A stretch of 64,000 bases of DNA from CAWHPS01 sp963831235 (GTDB lineage Bacteria > Fibrobacterota > OXYB2-FULL-49-7 > JAEUSG01): contig CAWHPS010000043.1 of NCBI GenBank assembly GCA_963831235.1, positions 62,001-126,000 on the forward strand. The letters are read 5' to 3'. The translations under genes were made by a program, and so were the position numbers. The notes under the pieces are model-generated. The model made no database searches. It was not told the origin of the DNA and saw nothing but the letters and a program-made list of their open reading frames with translations. Position 1 is the first letter of the stretch. The number at the start of each line of letters is the position of its first letter. Positions 1 through 8,599 of the stretch are shown here, piece by piece.

Positions 1-78
1 GTTTTCTTCCAATTTATAGAAAGCCTCTACAGGGATACTTTCTTTCTTGGTGGATTTCTTGAATAACCAATTGAACAT
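1..78 (-). CDS. N-terminus of an unidentified protein, runs off the window
   Basis: A minus-strand reading frame starts with ATG at 78 and stays open to the window edge (26 codons, lysine- and glutamate-rich, beginning MFNWLFKKSTKK). It begins 6 bp after the stop of the gene at 85-423, so it is the next gene of the same transcription unit. Too little is present to name it. Confidence 0.5.
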   Translation of the reverse strand, partial: MFNWLFKKSTKKESIPVEAFYKLEEN

Positions 79-84
79 AATTTC

Positions 85-423
85 CTACTTTTTCCGTTTT
101 GCCTTGAACCAGCTTTTGTCGCCTTCGTGGAAAAATAGTTTTCCATACAACTTACCGTCATCTTGAACCTCTGCACAGCCCCTACCGTTGGCTTCATCCA
201 TTTCAGCACTACCATTCCATGTGAATTCAAAGCGTGGCTTTCCTTCTACGGTTTCAATTTCACCGTGCATTGAACCCTCAACATTGCCAAAATGAAATTC
301 ACCGCTTCCACTGTTGCCGAATTCAACAAAACCTTCTTCCTCTTGATCGATAAAATCCTTATCCCATTGTTCCATCTCTGTAATACGCCATCTACCAAGA
401 AAAGGATTCTTTTTCATAGCCAT
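85..423 (-). CDS. conserved hypothetical protein, 112 aa
   Basis: A complete small acidic protein with the N-terminal block NPFLGRWRITEMEQWDKDF and a C-terminal block ending LFFHEGDKSWFKAKRKK. I recognise this arrangement (an NPF-GRWRI start, then beta-rich sequence with many Gly, Phe and Glu) from conserved uncharacterised proteins found beside mobile or accessory genes, but no function is known. No signal peptide or membrane segment is visible. An AAGG lies about 10 bp before the ATG at 423; a second in-frame ATG lies at 417. It is followed at 6 bp by the partial gene at 1-78. Confidence 0.75.
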   Translation of the reverse strand: MAMKKNPFLGRWRITEMEQWDKDFIDQEEEGFVEFGNSGSGEFHFGNVEGSMHGEIETVEGKPRFEFTWNGSAEMDEANGRGCAEVQDDGKLYGKLFFHEGDKSWFKAKRKK

Positions 424-714
424 TGGGCAAAGTCCTTGTATTTAAGATAAATATGGTTCTCGATAATATAGAAAACCGCCATCTCCAGTCCCAAGAATAA
501 ATAGCCGTTGTACTCCAAGCCCTATTGACGATACGGAGTCACTTGGGGTGGAACATAATTTTCACCGGTCAACACCGTTTACCGGTGAAGAAATACCCGA
601 CTTTGGCGTTTGGACATGTTCAGTCGGCGAAACATTCAAGGATTTGATGGATGGGGGAAGGAATCAATCGGCATTTAGATAAACTTCCCCTGCTTCGATC
701 AAACTGTAAACATA
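424..714. other. intergenic region with a 9-bp inverted repeat
   Basis: I see no gene here. A perfect inverted repeat (TTCACCGGT at 561-569, ACCGGTGAA at 581-589, 11-nt loop) lies downstream of the gene at 715-1209. Neither strand has a T-run after the stem, so it is not a standard intrinsic terminator. Confidence 0.4.
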
Positions 715-1209
715 TCAATTTTTATGGACTTTCTTGCTTGCTTGAATAAAACAATCCATCAGAACCAAAGCCATTAATATGCAACGTTCATTCGCCTTTG
801 AATTTTTTATGAAACCGTGCTCTTTAAAATAACAGAATACAAAAGCAGCCACAAATTTATAATGTCCTTTTGCCAATGAAGTTGCAATTATTTCAATTCC
901 GTCCTTACCTTCTTTGTCAATATATTTCATCATTGAAGCATATTTGTCGATGATTTTCATGATCATTTCTTCTGATATTTCCGGTAGGGAAAACCCGCTT
1001 CTTTTCTGAAACACATCATAAAGAATAAAGAATAGGACAAGCACATCTTCTATTTTATCCACTGGAATATTAAAATTCTTAAGAAGAAAGACAGAACGGA
1101 ACAAATTGGGTTGCTTGGCATATATTTCATCACCAAGCTTTTCCTTGCCACGGGAATTCAGAGATAAAACATGACGGATGCTTTCAACCATTATCTTTTC
1201 AGTTATCAT
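715..1209 (-). CDS. hypothetical helical protein, 164 aa
   Basis: Starts MITEKIMVESIRHVLSL with an AAGGA Shine-Dalgarno sequence before the ATG at 1209. The protein is predicted alpha-helical, rich in Lys, Ile and Glu, with no signal peptide and no motif that I recognise. It starts 11 bp after the stop of the membrane protein at 1221-1646, so the two are probably co-transcribed. Function unknown. Confidence 0.65.
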   Translation of the reverse strand: MITEKIMVESIRHVLSLNSRGKEKLGDEIYAKQPNLFRSVFLLKNFNIPVDKIEDVLVLFFILYDVFQKRSGFSLPEISEEMIMKIIDKYASMMKYIDKEGKDGIEIIATSLAKGHYKFVAAFVFCYFKEHGFIKNSKANERCILMALVLMDCFIQASKKVHKN

Positions 1210-1220
1210 TGGAAATCCTT

Positions 1221-1646
1221 TTATCTAAAAAATGCCATAATTATTCCGACAATTATGATGCCCATTGCATAGAGCGACCCTTTCCAAGGCGTGATGGTTC
1301 CTGTTTTCTTGAATAAACGATAATTGTTGATGAAAAGCCCTGTACAAAATATTAAAGCTAAAACAGGAATAGAGTATTTTATAAAAATATTCGGATAAAT
1401 AAAATTCACTATCGGAAAGACCAATAATAAAATGGCTGTAATAAGAAACCCCAGCCCTGATAATCTTAAGAATGATAAAATTACGGATTTAAGAGGATTT
1501 TCAATTTCATCCCATAGTTTGCCAGCGGCTTTTTCATGAAACGGCAAATACTTGTCAGACAAAAAACACTTAAACGCCATGATCAAACAAACCACACCCA
1601 AAATAAAATACAGGATTACCGGGATTATATTGAATATTTCTTTCAT
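1221..1646 (-). CDS. small integral membrane protein, 141 aa
   Basis: Four hydrophobic stretches are visible: near residues 6-25 (IIPVILYFILGVVCLIMAF), 55-80, 88-108 and 124-140. An amphipathic, charged linker follows the first one. The family is not recognised. The ATG at 1646 overlaps the TGA of the methyltransferase gene at 1643-2209 by 4 bp, a sign of translational coupling. Confidence 0.7.
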   Translation of the reverse strand: MKEIFNIIPVILYFILGVVCLIMAFKCFLSDKYLPFHEKAAGKLWDEIENPLKSVILSFLRLSGLGFLITAILLLVFPIVNFIYPNIFIKYSIPVLALIFCTGLFINNYRLFKKTGTITPWKGSLYAMGIIIVGIIMAFFR

Positions 1647-2209
1647 AAGTTCATTTTCCGCAATACCGCCGAACGTCTAAAAAATACCCTTGGTTTTTCT
1701 CCGTCAACAACAAAACCGCATTGCTGAGCTTTTTCCAGAGTTTCCTTGAATTCCTGTTTGGATACCACAAAGGAGGGTTCCAAAATTAAGAGCTTTCCAA
1801 GGGGTTTTATAATCTGCTCCGCTTCCTTAAAGAAGGCATCAGCATCAGACAATTCGTGGAGGACATTCAATACAAATATCAAATCAACTTGTTCGGTAAC
1901 ACCGATTTTATTCTCCTCACAGTGATGAAAGACGATCCTCGAAGAGAATTCCGTGCCTATTAACGATTTTGCCAAGAGATCAAGCATCCCTTGTTGAAAA
2001 TCCACAGCAATAACCCTTCCTTTTGCACCAACTAACCGTGCAGCCTCACGAGTAAAGAACCCGGGACCGCATCCCATATCAAGAACCGTCATTCCATCTT
2101 TGATGAAGGGGGATAAAATTCTATGCGGGTTTTGCCATAGTTTACGGAATCCACTATTAAGATGCCCCGCATGTGTTACAGAGAACGTGTGGTGATGATG
2201 CTTGCTCAT
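1643..2209 (-). CDS. class I SAM-dependent methyltransferase, 188 aa
   Basis: The SAM-binding motif I is VLDMGCGPGFFTREA, followed by the acidic motif RVIAVDFQQGML and the post-motif LIFVLNVLHELSD, as in class I (Rossmann) methyltransferases. The start is set at 2209 (MSKHHHHTF), which has GGAAGG about 8 bp upstream and lies just outside the preceding gene; a longer frame exists but overlaps that gene. The substrate cannot be read from the sequence; small-molecule methylation (UbiE/Methyltransf_25-like) is the family norm. The run of His near the N-terminus is natural sequence, not a tag. Part of a three-gene run with 1221-1646 and 2232-2930. Confidence 0.85.
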   Translation of the reverse strand: MSKHHHHTFSVTHAGHLNSGFRKLWQNPHRILSPFIKDGMTVLDMGCGPGFFTREAARLVGAKGRVIAVDFQQGMLDLLAKSLIGTEFSSRIVFHHCEENKIGVTEQVDLIFVLNVLHELSDADAFFKEAEQIIKPLGKLLILEPSFVVSKQEFKETLEKAQQCGFVVDGEKPRVFFRRSAVLRKMNL

Positions 2210-2231
2210 AACCTTAAACCTTCCAATATTT

Positions 2232-2930
2232 TCAGTTGTCCGATGGCAATCGTATTCCTCGTATTGCCAACTGTACGATGTTCCAAGGTTCCAGTATACG
2301 CTTTTTCGGTCCATGAATGACGACATTAATCATAGCCAACCCAATTTCTCTTAGCGTTGAAACATATTTTGGAAACAAGAACTTCAAAATTGGATAAAAC
2401 GGGGCAAATAAACGATATATTTTATAGGTCTGTTTCATGCCTTTGGTTGGCTGTATATAGCCGGGGCGAAACATGTATGCCTGCCGAAAAGATAGCTTGA
2501 ATAAATGATTTTCTGTTTTGCCTTTGACTCTTGCCCACATAACACGACCGTGTTCACTACTGTCGGTGCCCACTCCAGATACATAACAAATGGTCATTTC
2601 GGGATTTTCCTTTGAAAGAATGCAAGCCAATGACATGGTTAGGTCATAAGTTAAGTGATGGTATTCGTTTTCACTTTTCCCGAAGGAAGATACCCCCATG
2701 CAAAGATACCCAGCATTATAGCCGGTCAAATCACTCTCAAGACCGCTAAAATTGGAAAAATCCTGATGGAGTATTTCTTTTAGCTTTGGATGTTCGATAC
2801 CGCATGACCGCCGATTAATAACCAGAATGGATTCCACATCAGGGTGCAAGAGGCATTCATTTAAAACGCCTTCACCAACCATACCTGTAGAACCGGTAAT
2901 AATAGCTTTTATTTTCATGTCCATCCACAT
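2232..2930 (-). CDS. NAD(P)-binding Rossmann-fold (NmrA/epimerase-like) protein
   Basis: The N-terminal dinucleotide-binding motif is AIITGSTGMVGEGVL (GxxGxxG), followed by a variant short-chain/epimerase core. A catalytic YxxxK is not obvious; the corresponding region reads YVSGVGTDSSEHG. The protein ends in a region with FRPGYI, as in NAD-dependent epimerase-like proteins related to HTATIP2/NmrA. The likely start is MKIKAIITG at 2918; the upstream ATGs at 2930 and 2924 are alternatives. It lies 22 bp before the methyltransferase 1643-2209 and 4 bp after 2935-3624. The role is probably redox sensing or small-molecule reduction; substrate unknown. Confidence 0.8.
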   Translation of the reverse strand: MWMDMKIKAIITGSTGMVGEGVLNECLLHPDVESILVINRRSCGIEHPKLKEILHQDFSNFSGLESDLTGYNAGYLCMGVSSFGKSENEYHHLTYDLTMSLACILSKENPEMTICYVSGVGTDSSEHGRVMWARVKGKTENHLFKLSFRQAYMFRPGYIQPTKGMKQTYKIYRLFAPFYPILKFLFPKYVSTLREIGLAMINVVIHGPKKRILEPWNIVQLAIRGIRLPSDN

Positions 2931-2934
2931 TGCT

Positions 2935-3624
2935 TTATCTCACAGCACAGAAAACGGCGAAGTTGTAATATTTCCACAGAATTTCTGTGTGCCTGAACCC
3001 TATATTCCTTAATCCTTCCAGATCATCGGATAGAACGGTGGGTCTATCTTCTTTCAAATATCTCTTATAGTTTTCCTGCATCTGTTGTTTTGTATTAGAC
3101 AGCAAAACAAATTCACCCCATTTTTCCAGATATTTCTTCTGCATAGCGTTATCGGCGGAAATAATAATATCCGCATTTATAAAAACCCTGCCTTTTGGAA
3201 GGGCGTTAAAAATCTTCCTCCACAGATTTGTTTTCTCTTTCTTCTCAAGATGGTGTAGCGCAAGCGATGAAACCACCACATCAAACCGCTCCTTAAAGCT
3301 ATAGGAGTTTAATTCGCCAAGCTCAAATTTGATGTTTGGCAAACCATCCAGCTTCTTTTTGGCAAGAGTGAGCATGTTTTCGGACAGATCAATGCAGGTG
3401 ATATGGGCTTTTGGAAATCTTTTCTTCACAAGGAATGAAATGGTACCCGTCCCGCAGCCAAGATCAGCAACCCTGATCTTTTTACTGGAAGAAAACGGTA
3501 TCGCCGTTACCAAAGCACCAAGCATTTCAATATAATGCGGCACAAATTTAACAACCTGCTCATCAAAAATACCAGCTTCGGTATCAAAATGGCTTTTAAT
3601 GTGCTTCATCCGTTTATTTGTCAT
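2935..3624 (-). CDS. class I SAM-dependent methyltransferase, 229 aa
   Basis: Motif I is RVADLGCGTGTISFLV, motif II is HITCIDLSENML, and FDVVVSSLALHHLEKKEK is the typical SAM-methyltransferase 'LHH' motif; the C-terminal part matches Methyltransf_25/UbiE-like small-molecule enzymes. The start at 3624 (MTNKRMKHIKSHFD) avoids overlap with the gene at 3630-4349; longer starts would overlap it. Cytoplasmic, substrate unknown. The gene sits in the same minus-strand run as another methyltransferase and a Rossmann protein, but nothing shows that these form a single pathway. Confidence 0.85.
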   Translation of the reverse strand: MTNKRMKHIKSHFDTEAGIFDEQVVKFVPHYIEMLGALVTAIPFSSSKKIRVADLGCGTGTISFLVKKRFPKAHITCIDLSENMLTLAKKKLDGLPNIKFELGELNSYSFKERFDVVVSSLALHHLEKKEKTNLWRKIFNALPKGRVFINADIIISADNAMQKKYLEKWGEFVLLSNTKQQMQENYKRYLKEDRPTVLSDDLEGLRNIGFRHTEILWKYYNFAVFCAVR

Positions 3625-3629
3625 GTCCG

Positions 3630-4349
3630 TTATATATTTCTTTCCCAATACTCCCATAATCCGTAAAAAGGTCCCCTCCAATAATTTGTGTCTGGAAATT
3701 TATCCCGCAAATACAGATAGTGGCTCCACATAAACTGGAAATTCTTTGGATAATCATAAAATCCCAACAAAAGGCACATAATTGAAAGCTGATATATAGG
3801 CTTCTCATGCCGTTCAATGATTTCTATCAATTCCGCTGACACATCAATTTTTGCCTCCGCCATTATTCTTATCGCAATTTCAACAAAACCGGTCTGTGTG
3901 CTTTGTTTTAATTCTTGTAATAGCTTTGAGACCGCCTCTTTAGGACATTCAAGAAGCCTTGTTTTAAGAAGATAATTATTCAATGGGTCAATCCCACCTT
4001 TCATTAAATCAATAAGCTCGGATGTGTTCGCACAATTCCGAATAGATGCGGCTTCCGTCTTTCCACGGGAAGACATTGCATTTGTGACCCCCGCAGCCAA
4101 AGATTCTATTTCCGGGTTCAGGAGATAACTATAAAGCAATTGATGCGCTGACAATTCGTTGGTATCGTGATCGGAAAAGAATTCCTTGGAAAGAGTGGGC
4201 ATATCATATACGGTCGGAACAGGTTCCTGAAAGAAATGCTCTTTAATTTTTGGTGTCCAAACCGGTGGAGCTATCTTACTGTCATCACAACATTTCTTAT
4301 ACTTTTTACCGCTACCGCATGGACAGGGATCGTTACGAGATATTTTCAT
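3630..4349 (-). CDS. SEC-C zinc-binding motif protein
   Basis: The N-terminus MKISRNDPCPCGSGKKYKKCC is a SEC-C motif (CxCx8CC-type zinc site), best known from the SecA C-terminus. The remaining 215 residues are helical and resemble repeats of HEAT-like character (RLLECPKEAVSKLLQELKQ and IAIRIMAEAKIDVSAELIE), consistent with a stand-alone SEC-C protein rather than SecA. Partner and function are unknown. The stop lies 5 bp before the methyltransferase start at 3624. Confidence 0.85.
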   Translation of the reverse strand: MKISRNDPCPCGSGKKYKKCCDDSKIAPPVWTPKIKEHFFQEPVPTVYDMPTLSKEFFSDHDTNELSAHQLLYSYLLNPEIESLAAGVTNAMSSRGKTEAASIRNCANTSELIDLMKGGIDPLNNYLLKTRLLECPKEAVSKLLQELKQSTQTGFVEIAIRIMAEAKIDVSAELIEIIERHEKPIYQLSIMCLLLGFYDYPKNFQFMWSHYLYLRDKFPDTNYWRGPFYGLWEYWERNI

Positions 4350-4414
4350 AGCCTACTCACTTTATAGATGGTTTTGATATCATGTCCTTTATGCATGTCC
4401 ATTATTTTCAAAAT

Positions 4415-4783
4415 TTACAATAAATCGGATGCTTTCCACTGTACCCGCATCAAATGAACGCCGGTTTTGTCTGGCGTAATACTCTCAACATCATTAAATT
4501 CGACGACTTTATTACCTTCTTGCTTCGCCAACAAGTAAAAACGGTTATATGATTTTTCATCAAACGAATAAGCTGCTCCCATGTGGAGACATTGTAAAAT
4601 TAGCCCATATCTTGCTTTCTTAATTTCGTAAGCATCTTTTTTTTGACCCATTAAACTGACAAAATATTCTTCCATCTTATTTCCAGAACCAGCAACAACA
4701 GCGGAATCTCCATCACAAAGAAGATTATTACTTCCTTTTATTTGCGCAATGAATCCAATAACTTTGCTTTCATTATTCCCCAT
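4415..4783 (-). CDS. hypothetical protein, 122 aa
   Basis: Starts MGNNESKVIGFIAQIKG after a strong GGAGG site (about 7 bp before the ATG at 4783). No signal peptide, membrane span or known motif is visible. It may form a unit with the winged-helix gene at 4804-5058, whose stop lies 20 bp upstream. Function unknown. Confidence 0.65.
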   Translation of the reverse strand: MGNNESKVIGFIAQIKGSNNLLCDGDSAVVAGSGNKMEEYFVSLMGQKKDAYEIKKARYGLILQCLHMGAAYSFDEKSYNRFYLLAKQEGNKVVEFNDVESITPDKTGVHLMRVQWKASDLL

Positions 4784-4803
4784 TCTTTACCTCCATATTT
4801 ATT

Positions 4804-5058
4804 TCAGAAATCAACGATCCTTTTCAGTTCCCGCAATTCATCATCAGGCAAAATAATCCGAATTGACCTTGCCTGCCCCGGGATTCGTGAAATGAATCCA
4901 TTCTTCTCAAGTGTCAAAACCATTTGATGAATGGTTGGGGGTGAGACTCTGAAATGCTCTTCAATATCATGCTCTGCCGGAGCACGTCCATGAATTTTAA
5001 TATAATAGTGGATGTAGGCAAGGTAATCAATTTGTCGTTTCGTTGGTTTTTTGATCAT
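4804..5058 (-). CDS. LexA-like winged helix-turn-helix protein, 84 aa
   Basis: The sequence KRQIDYLAYIHYYIKIHGRAPAE, then SPPTIHQMVLTLEKNG, then RIPGQARSI is the LexA-type DNA-binding domain: a Tyr-rich first helix, the recognition helix SPPTIHQMV, and a wing ending in PGxARSI. No C-terminal protease domain is present, so this is a free-standing DNA-binding protein of about the usual length for that group. It overlaps the gene at 5055-5366 by 4 bp (ATGA), so the two proteins are translationally coupled. A local transcription regulator is the likely role. Confidence 0.8.
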   Translation of the reverse strand: MIKKPTKRQIDYLAYIHYYIKIHGRAPAEHDIEEHFRVSPPTIHQMVLTLEKNGFISRIPGQARSIRIILPDDELRELKRIVDF

Positions 5059-5366
5059 ACGACCCTTTCAAATCGAATTCGGAAAGCATCTTCTCCAAAG
5101 CTCTTATACACCTCAACAGTAAACTGGTACTTGTCCGAATCATTTCCAATAATCATTGGCTTTTTTGCTATATGCAGGTATTTGCGAAACAAACACGATT
5201 CTTCCGATTTTAATCTACCAATCTCTGTTCGGAATGATTTTTGAACCGCAAATATTTCTTCATTACCATCTTTATATTCAATCCTAACCTCGGCTGCTTG
5301 AAATTCCAAAGCCTTTCTAAATAAGCCTAAAAGGGTTTTCTCGATTGATGTTTCTTTATCTTCCAT
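5055..5366 (-). CDS. hypothetical protein coupled to the LexA-like regulator
   Basis: A 103-residue acidic-basic protein beginning MEDKETSIEKTLLGLFRKALEF, with predicted beta strands such as AAEVRIEYKDGNEEIF. No motif is recognised. Its TGA overlaps the ATG of the winged-helix gene, so it is likely to be its functional partner. An alternative is a chance overlap in a compact operon. Confidence 0.65.
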   Translation of the reverse strand: MEDKETSIEKTLLGLFRKALEFQAAEVRIEYKDGNEEIFAVQKSFRTEIGRLKSEESCLFRKYLHIAKKPMIIGNDSDKYQFTVEVYKSFGEDAFRIRFERVV

Positions 5367-5454
5367 GCTTTAGGGCTCCTCTCTTTAAAATTTATTACAA
5401 AAAGTGCTATCCCTTTCCGCCGTTCGGCAGAAATCATTTTTGTGACTTAATGTT

Positions 5455-5904
5455 TTATTTTTGCATGTGAACCATAGTTACATTACCATCCTTTTCCTCA
5501 CCAGTTATCCTGTAGCCCAGCTTATTATATAGATGAATATTCTTAACACTTTTACTTCCAGTAACAAGTTCATATTTCTCGGCACAAGGGAAGCAATCTT
5601 CAATTGCAGCCATCAATGTCTTCCCAATTCCTTGATTTTGATATTGGGGCAATACGATTAATCGTCCTATCCAGCAAATATTATCGTTCAGGCGGGCTTT
5701 AACCGATCCAACAATTTTATTGTCAGCAATCGCTTTTAGGATGACATAAGAATCAAAATCATTTCTTAATTCATCCAATGTCTGTATTAACGGCGCAATA
5801 TTGTAATCATTGTAAAGTTCCGCTTCGCTTATAAAAGACATTCTTTGAATCTTCAGAATATTTTCCGCATCACCTTTGTCAGCTTTTTTTATGATTATAT
5901 CCAT
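5455..5904 (-). CDS. GNAT family N-acetyltransferase, 149 aa
   Basis: The GNAT fold is shown by motif A, IGRLIVLPQYQNQGIGKTLMAAIE (acetyl-CoA pyrophosphate loop Q/RxxGxG/A), followed by the C-terminal block LYNKLGYRITGEE. It transfers an acetyl group from acetyl-CoA to an amine; the acceptor is unknown. Length is normal for a single-domain GNAT. It lies just after the broken methyltransferase in the same orientation. Confidence 0.88.
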   Translation of the reverse strand: MDIIIKKADKGDAENILKIQRMSFISEAELYNDYNIAPLIQTLDELRNDFDSYVILKAIADNKIVGSVKARLNDNICWIGRLIVLPQYQNQGIGKTLMAAIEDCFPCAEKYELVTGSKSVKNIHLYNKLGYRITGEEKDGNVTMVHMQK

Positions 5905-5922
5905 TTCTATATCCTCAAAGGC

Positions 5923-6729
5923 TCACGATTTTATAGTTTTCCCTTTAAAAAAAGTGTAGCAAAAAATTCCATCATTTTCAGCTGTCCGATACAGTTCTTT
6001 TATTCCCTTGTCCCATTCCTTTTTGGAAATTAGATCGTTTTGTAGTGCTTCCTGTTCCACACCTTCGATCATCGCAGTGAAGGTGTTCTTTATGAAGCCT
6101 TCAACCAATCTGGGCTTGCTGAAATCAACATAAACCATTCGTGGGGAGACCGTGCAATCAGGAAAATCCGGCTTTCTTGAGCAAAGGGTAAACTTCTCTG
6201 CCGATTAAAGCGTTCCCGCCGTGCTTCGCTTGTAAATTTACCTGACAGTTAATGACTTTTTGTGCGGATTTGCCATTGGGATAGAAATATGCCGACCCGT
6301 GATCGCCTTCGATTACCGTAATCGAACCACCATGTTTCAAGACCCGTTTCAGGCATTGCAATGCTTGGATTGGGTTTGGCAGATGCTCAAGAACAAAGCA
6401 AACAAAGATGTGATCAAAGGATTCATTTTTGAATTTTAAGTCGAAGATGTCTCCTGTCTGGAATATCCACATTTTCAATATGCAGGGACTGTATCAGTCT
6501 CTTTGCTTTTTTAAGTGATTGTTTGGATATATCAATCGATGTGAATAAGCAGGAAGGGTTCTTGGGAGCAATTATTTTAGTCTGTGAACCAACTCCGCAA
6601 CCAGCTTCCAATATCTTTGAGTTTTTAGGGAAGATAGTATCGTGATGCAATAGCTCATCCAAGTGTGTCTGCTTGGTTGTGGAGCCGTTTGGATTCTTTT
6701 ACTGAGTAGCCGTGAACGTAGCGGTGCAT
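5923..6729 (-). pseudogene. SAM-dependent methyltransferase broken by three +1 frameshifts
   Basis: Four pieces in successive frames together form one methyltransferase. Piece 1 starts at 6729 (MHRYVHGYSVKESKRLHNQA). Piece 2 begins near 6662 (ELLHHDT, then LEAGCGVGSQT, SAM motif I). Piece 3 ends near 6158 (TGDIFDLKFKNESFDHIF, then EHLPNPIQALQCL). Piece 4 ends at 5923 (MVYVDFSKPRLVEGFIKNTF to CYTFFKG). Each change is +1 and each is explained by one extra base in a short run: GG near 6660, GG near 6465 and TTTT near 6165. Joined, the product is of normal length and complete, so decay is recent or the extra bases are sequence errors. Confidence 0.85.
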
Positions 6730-7014
6730 AGTAATTATCGTGCCATCTTTTAGAATTGTCCCTAATCCTTGACCCTTATTGTCCCTTAAGGATGTCCCTT
6801 AATGTCCCTTATTTTCCACTGCCGAATTCAGGCGAAAGAACATAGAAAGTTCCGTTCTTCTCTCCCTTACATCAGGTTTAAAATTCGGAAAGAGAAAACA
6901 CCTTTGACATTAACCGTATTTGTAATTATCTTATGATCGAGCCTGCTGTGCATGAACTCCGACTCCATGTCGTTGAAGGGTATCCTTCTTAGTGCAACGG
7001 TGGGCTTGTTTTAT
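6730..7014. other. intergenic region with short direct repeats
   Basis: No gene is visible. Around 6765-6815 the string TGTCCCTTA(A) or a close variant occurs four times at irregular spacing (in TTATTGTCCCTTAAGG and the following copies). Nothing else is recognised. Confidence 0.3.
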
Positions 7015-7023
7015 TTCGGGTTG

Positions 7024-7515
7024 TCACTCTTTTAATCCCTTCTTGCGCAATAATTCACTCTCGACATATTCTCTATCTTCTTGTGACAAAGTAGTCTTGT
7101 CAACAACAAGCCCATCTATTAGAACCATGTTTTTCATTGGGCTTTGATTAGCCATACGTGTCGTAGAAAATTCAGGATCAAAGTATTGAAGCTTGAACAT
7201 ATCACGAATAACCTTTGATTTTTGAGCGGTCGTACTGTTGCTGGTGTGGAAATAATTTGATATGTCTTCCCCTGTTACAAATGGCTTAAAACTTTTATCA
7301 AACAAAAAGTTAATTGAACCAATTGCATAAACAATAGCGGCAGCCCATATTTCAATTCTGCCGGACAGAAATGGAACATTCCTCTTGCGGCTCATTTTAC
7401 CGATTATTTTTATGCAAAGCTGCTTATATTCGTCATCAAGATGTTCATCGCAATATTTCGATGTCATTTCAATTAATATTTTTGCGACCTCGTTTATGTA
7501 TTCGTTGTCTTTCAT
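7024..7515 (-). CDS. conserved protein, DUF6398-like
   Basis: The block AAAIVYAIGSINFLFD followed by YFHTSNSTTAQKSKVI and a C-terminal DREYVESELLRKKGLKE is characteristic of the DUF6398-type proteins, which often accompany pRiA4b ORF-3 or SEC-C proteins. One of each occurs in this window (14290-14862 and 3630-4349), although not adjacent. The ATG at 7515 is preferred; one codon upstream there is a TTG. Function unknown; the tyrosine- and threonine-rich middle resembles a helix-turn-helix, which is only an inference. Confidence 0.7.
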   Translation of the reverse strand: MKDNEYINEVAKILIEMTSKYCDEHLDDEYKQLCIKIIGKMSRKRNVPFLSGRIEIWAAAIVYAIGSINFLFDKSFKPFVTGEDISNYFHTSNSTTAQKSKVIRDMFKLQYFDPEFSTTRMANQSPMKNMVLIDGLVVDKTTLSQEDREYVESELLRKKGLKE

Positions 7516-7834
7516 CAAAAACCCTTTCTTTATGTGTAGTTAGATCGCCTTCTGTCTTATTGTGTCCCATACTTTGGCATCTGTCAGACATATACGCAAA
7601 TGACAATGAAAGCAGATGGAATTCATCCACGAAAGCTTAAGCCTCCTGTTCATCCTATTTTTACGGGTCTGAAATTAGGATTCGATCATAAGGTGTTTTA
7701 TAGAAAAATACCATTTCATCGCTTATTAAGGAAATGGTTTTTCTGCAACGGGTCAAGCCTTTTTTGTTCTCAATTGCGCTTTAAGATAATTATCTTATTG
7801 TTTACTTTTTAATCTTAATTTATTGGAGGCTTTT
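7516..7834. other. divergent intergenic region
   Basis: About 320 bp between a minus-strand and a plus-strand gene. It is AT-rich and must hold promoters for both. No box can be assigned confidently. A GGAGG at 7824-7828 serves the metallopeptidase start at 7835. Confidence 0.4.
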
Positions 7835-8599
7835 ATGCGCACTATAATAATTGTTCTATCCATTGTTTCTTTTGTTTTAGCCACAAAACCATTTATTTCT
7901 GCATCCTCACAACATTCTAATTACTCATTTTTACGCAAGACATCGCTACAAGGCACACAGGACAGTATGATGTCGCCTATAAAAAGAATCAAGATATATT
8001 ATTACATTTCTGGGAGTGATGCGGTTCCTATTTCGGATGCATACACATTATCTGGTACTATTTTTTCAAATGGTTCGGATGGTATTCCCGACAATGTTCA
8101 ATTCGTGGCTTTTGCATGTGATTCCGTATATTCATATTTACACGATATTCTTAAATATGATGTTTTATATAATCAACCTGTTGTGGTCATGGAAGAATTG
8201 GGCAATTATTACAGCAGTGCGGACGTTACCACCAACACCTTGCTTATTGACAATGATTTATCATTCCTTAACAAAAATGATGTTAAGAATGGGTATTGTG
8301 TGACTCTTGCACATGAGTATTATCATTTTGTGCAATTCTCTTTTACAGATATTTTCAATTTTTTAAATGAACCTTCTGCTGTTTGGATGGAAGATAGAAT
8401 ATTTCCGGATGTAAATGATTATTTGCAATATCTTGGACAGCGATGACGACTATGTGGATTTTCCGAGCAGGGTCAGCCAACCCTTTTTCGCACACTTTCC
8501 CTGGTGTAAAGCGCTGCCCTTCCTGAATCGGCTTTTTGTTTTTCATCATTAGTGTAGGGGTGACTTGCGGCAGAGGGGTGAACACAGCATACGGGAGGG

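Noticed and set aside
8355..8585. A minus-strand open frame across the left end of the first IS
   Set aside because: It spans the IS-target junction; the plus-strand metallopeptidase frame and IS inverted repeat explain both sides.
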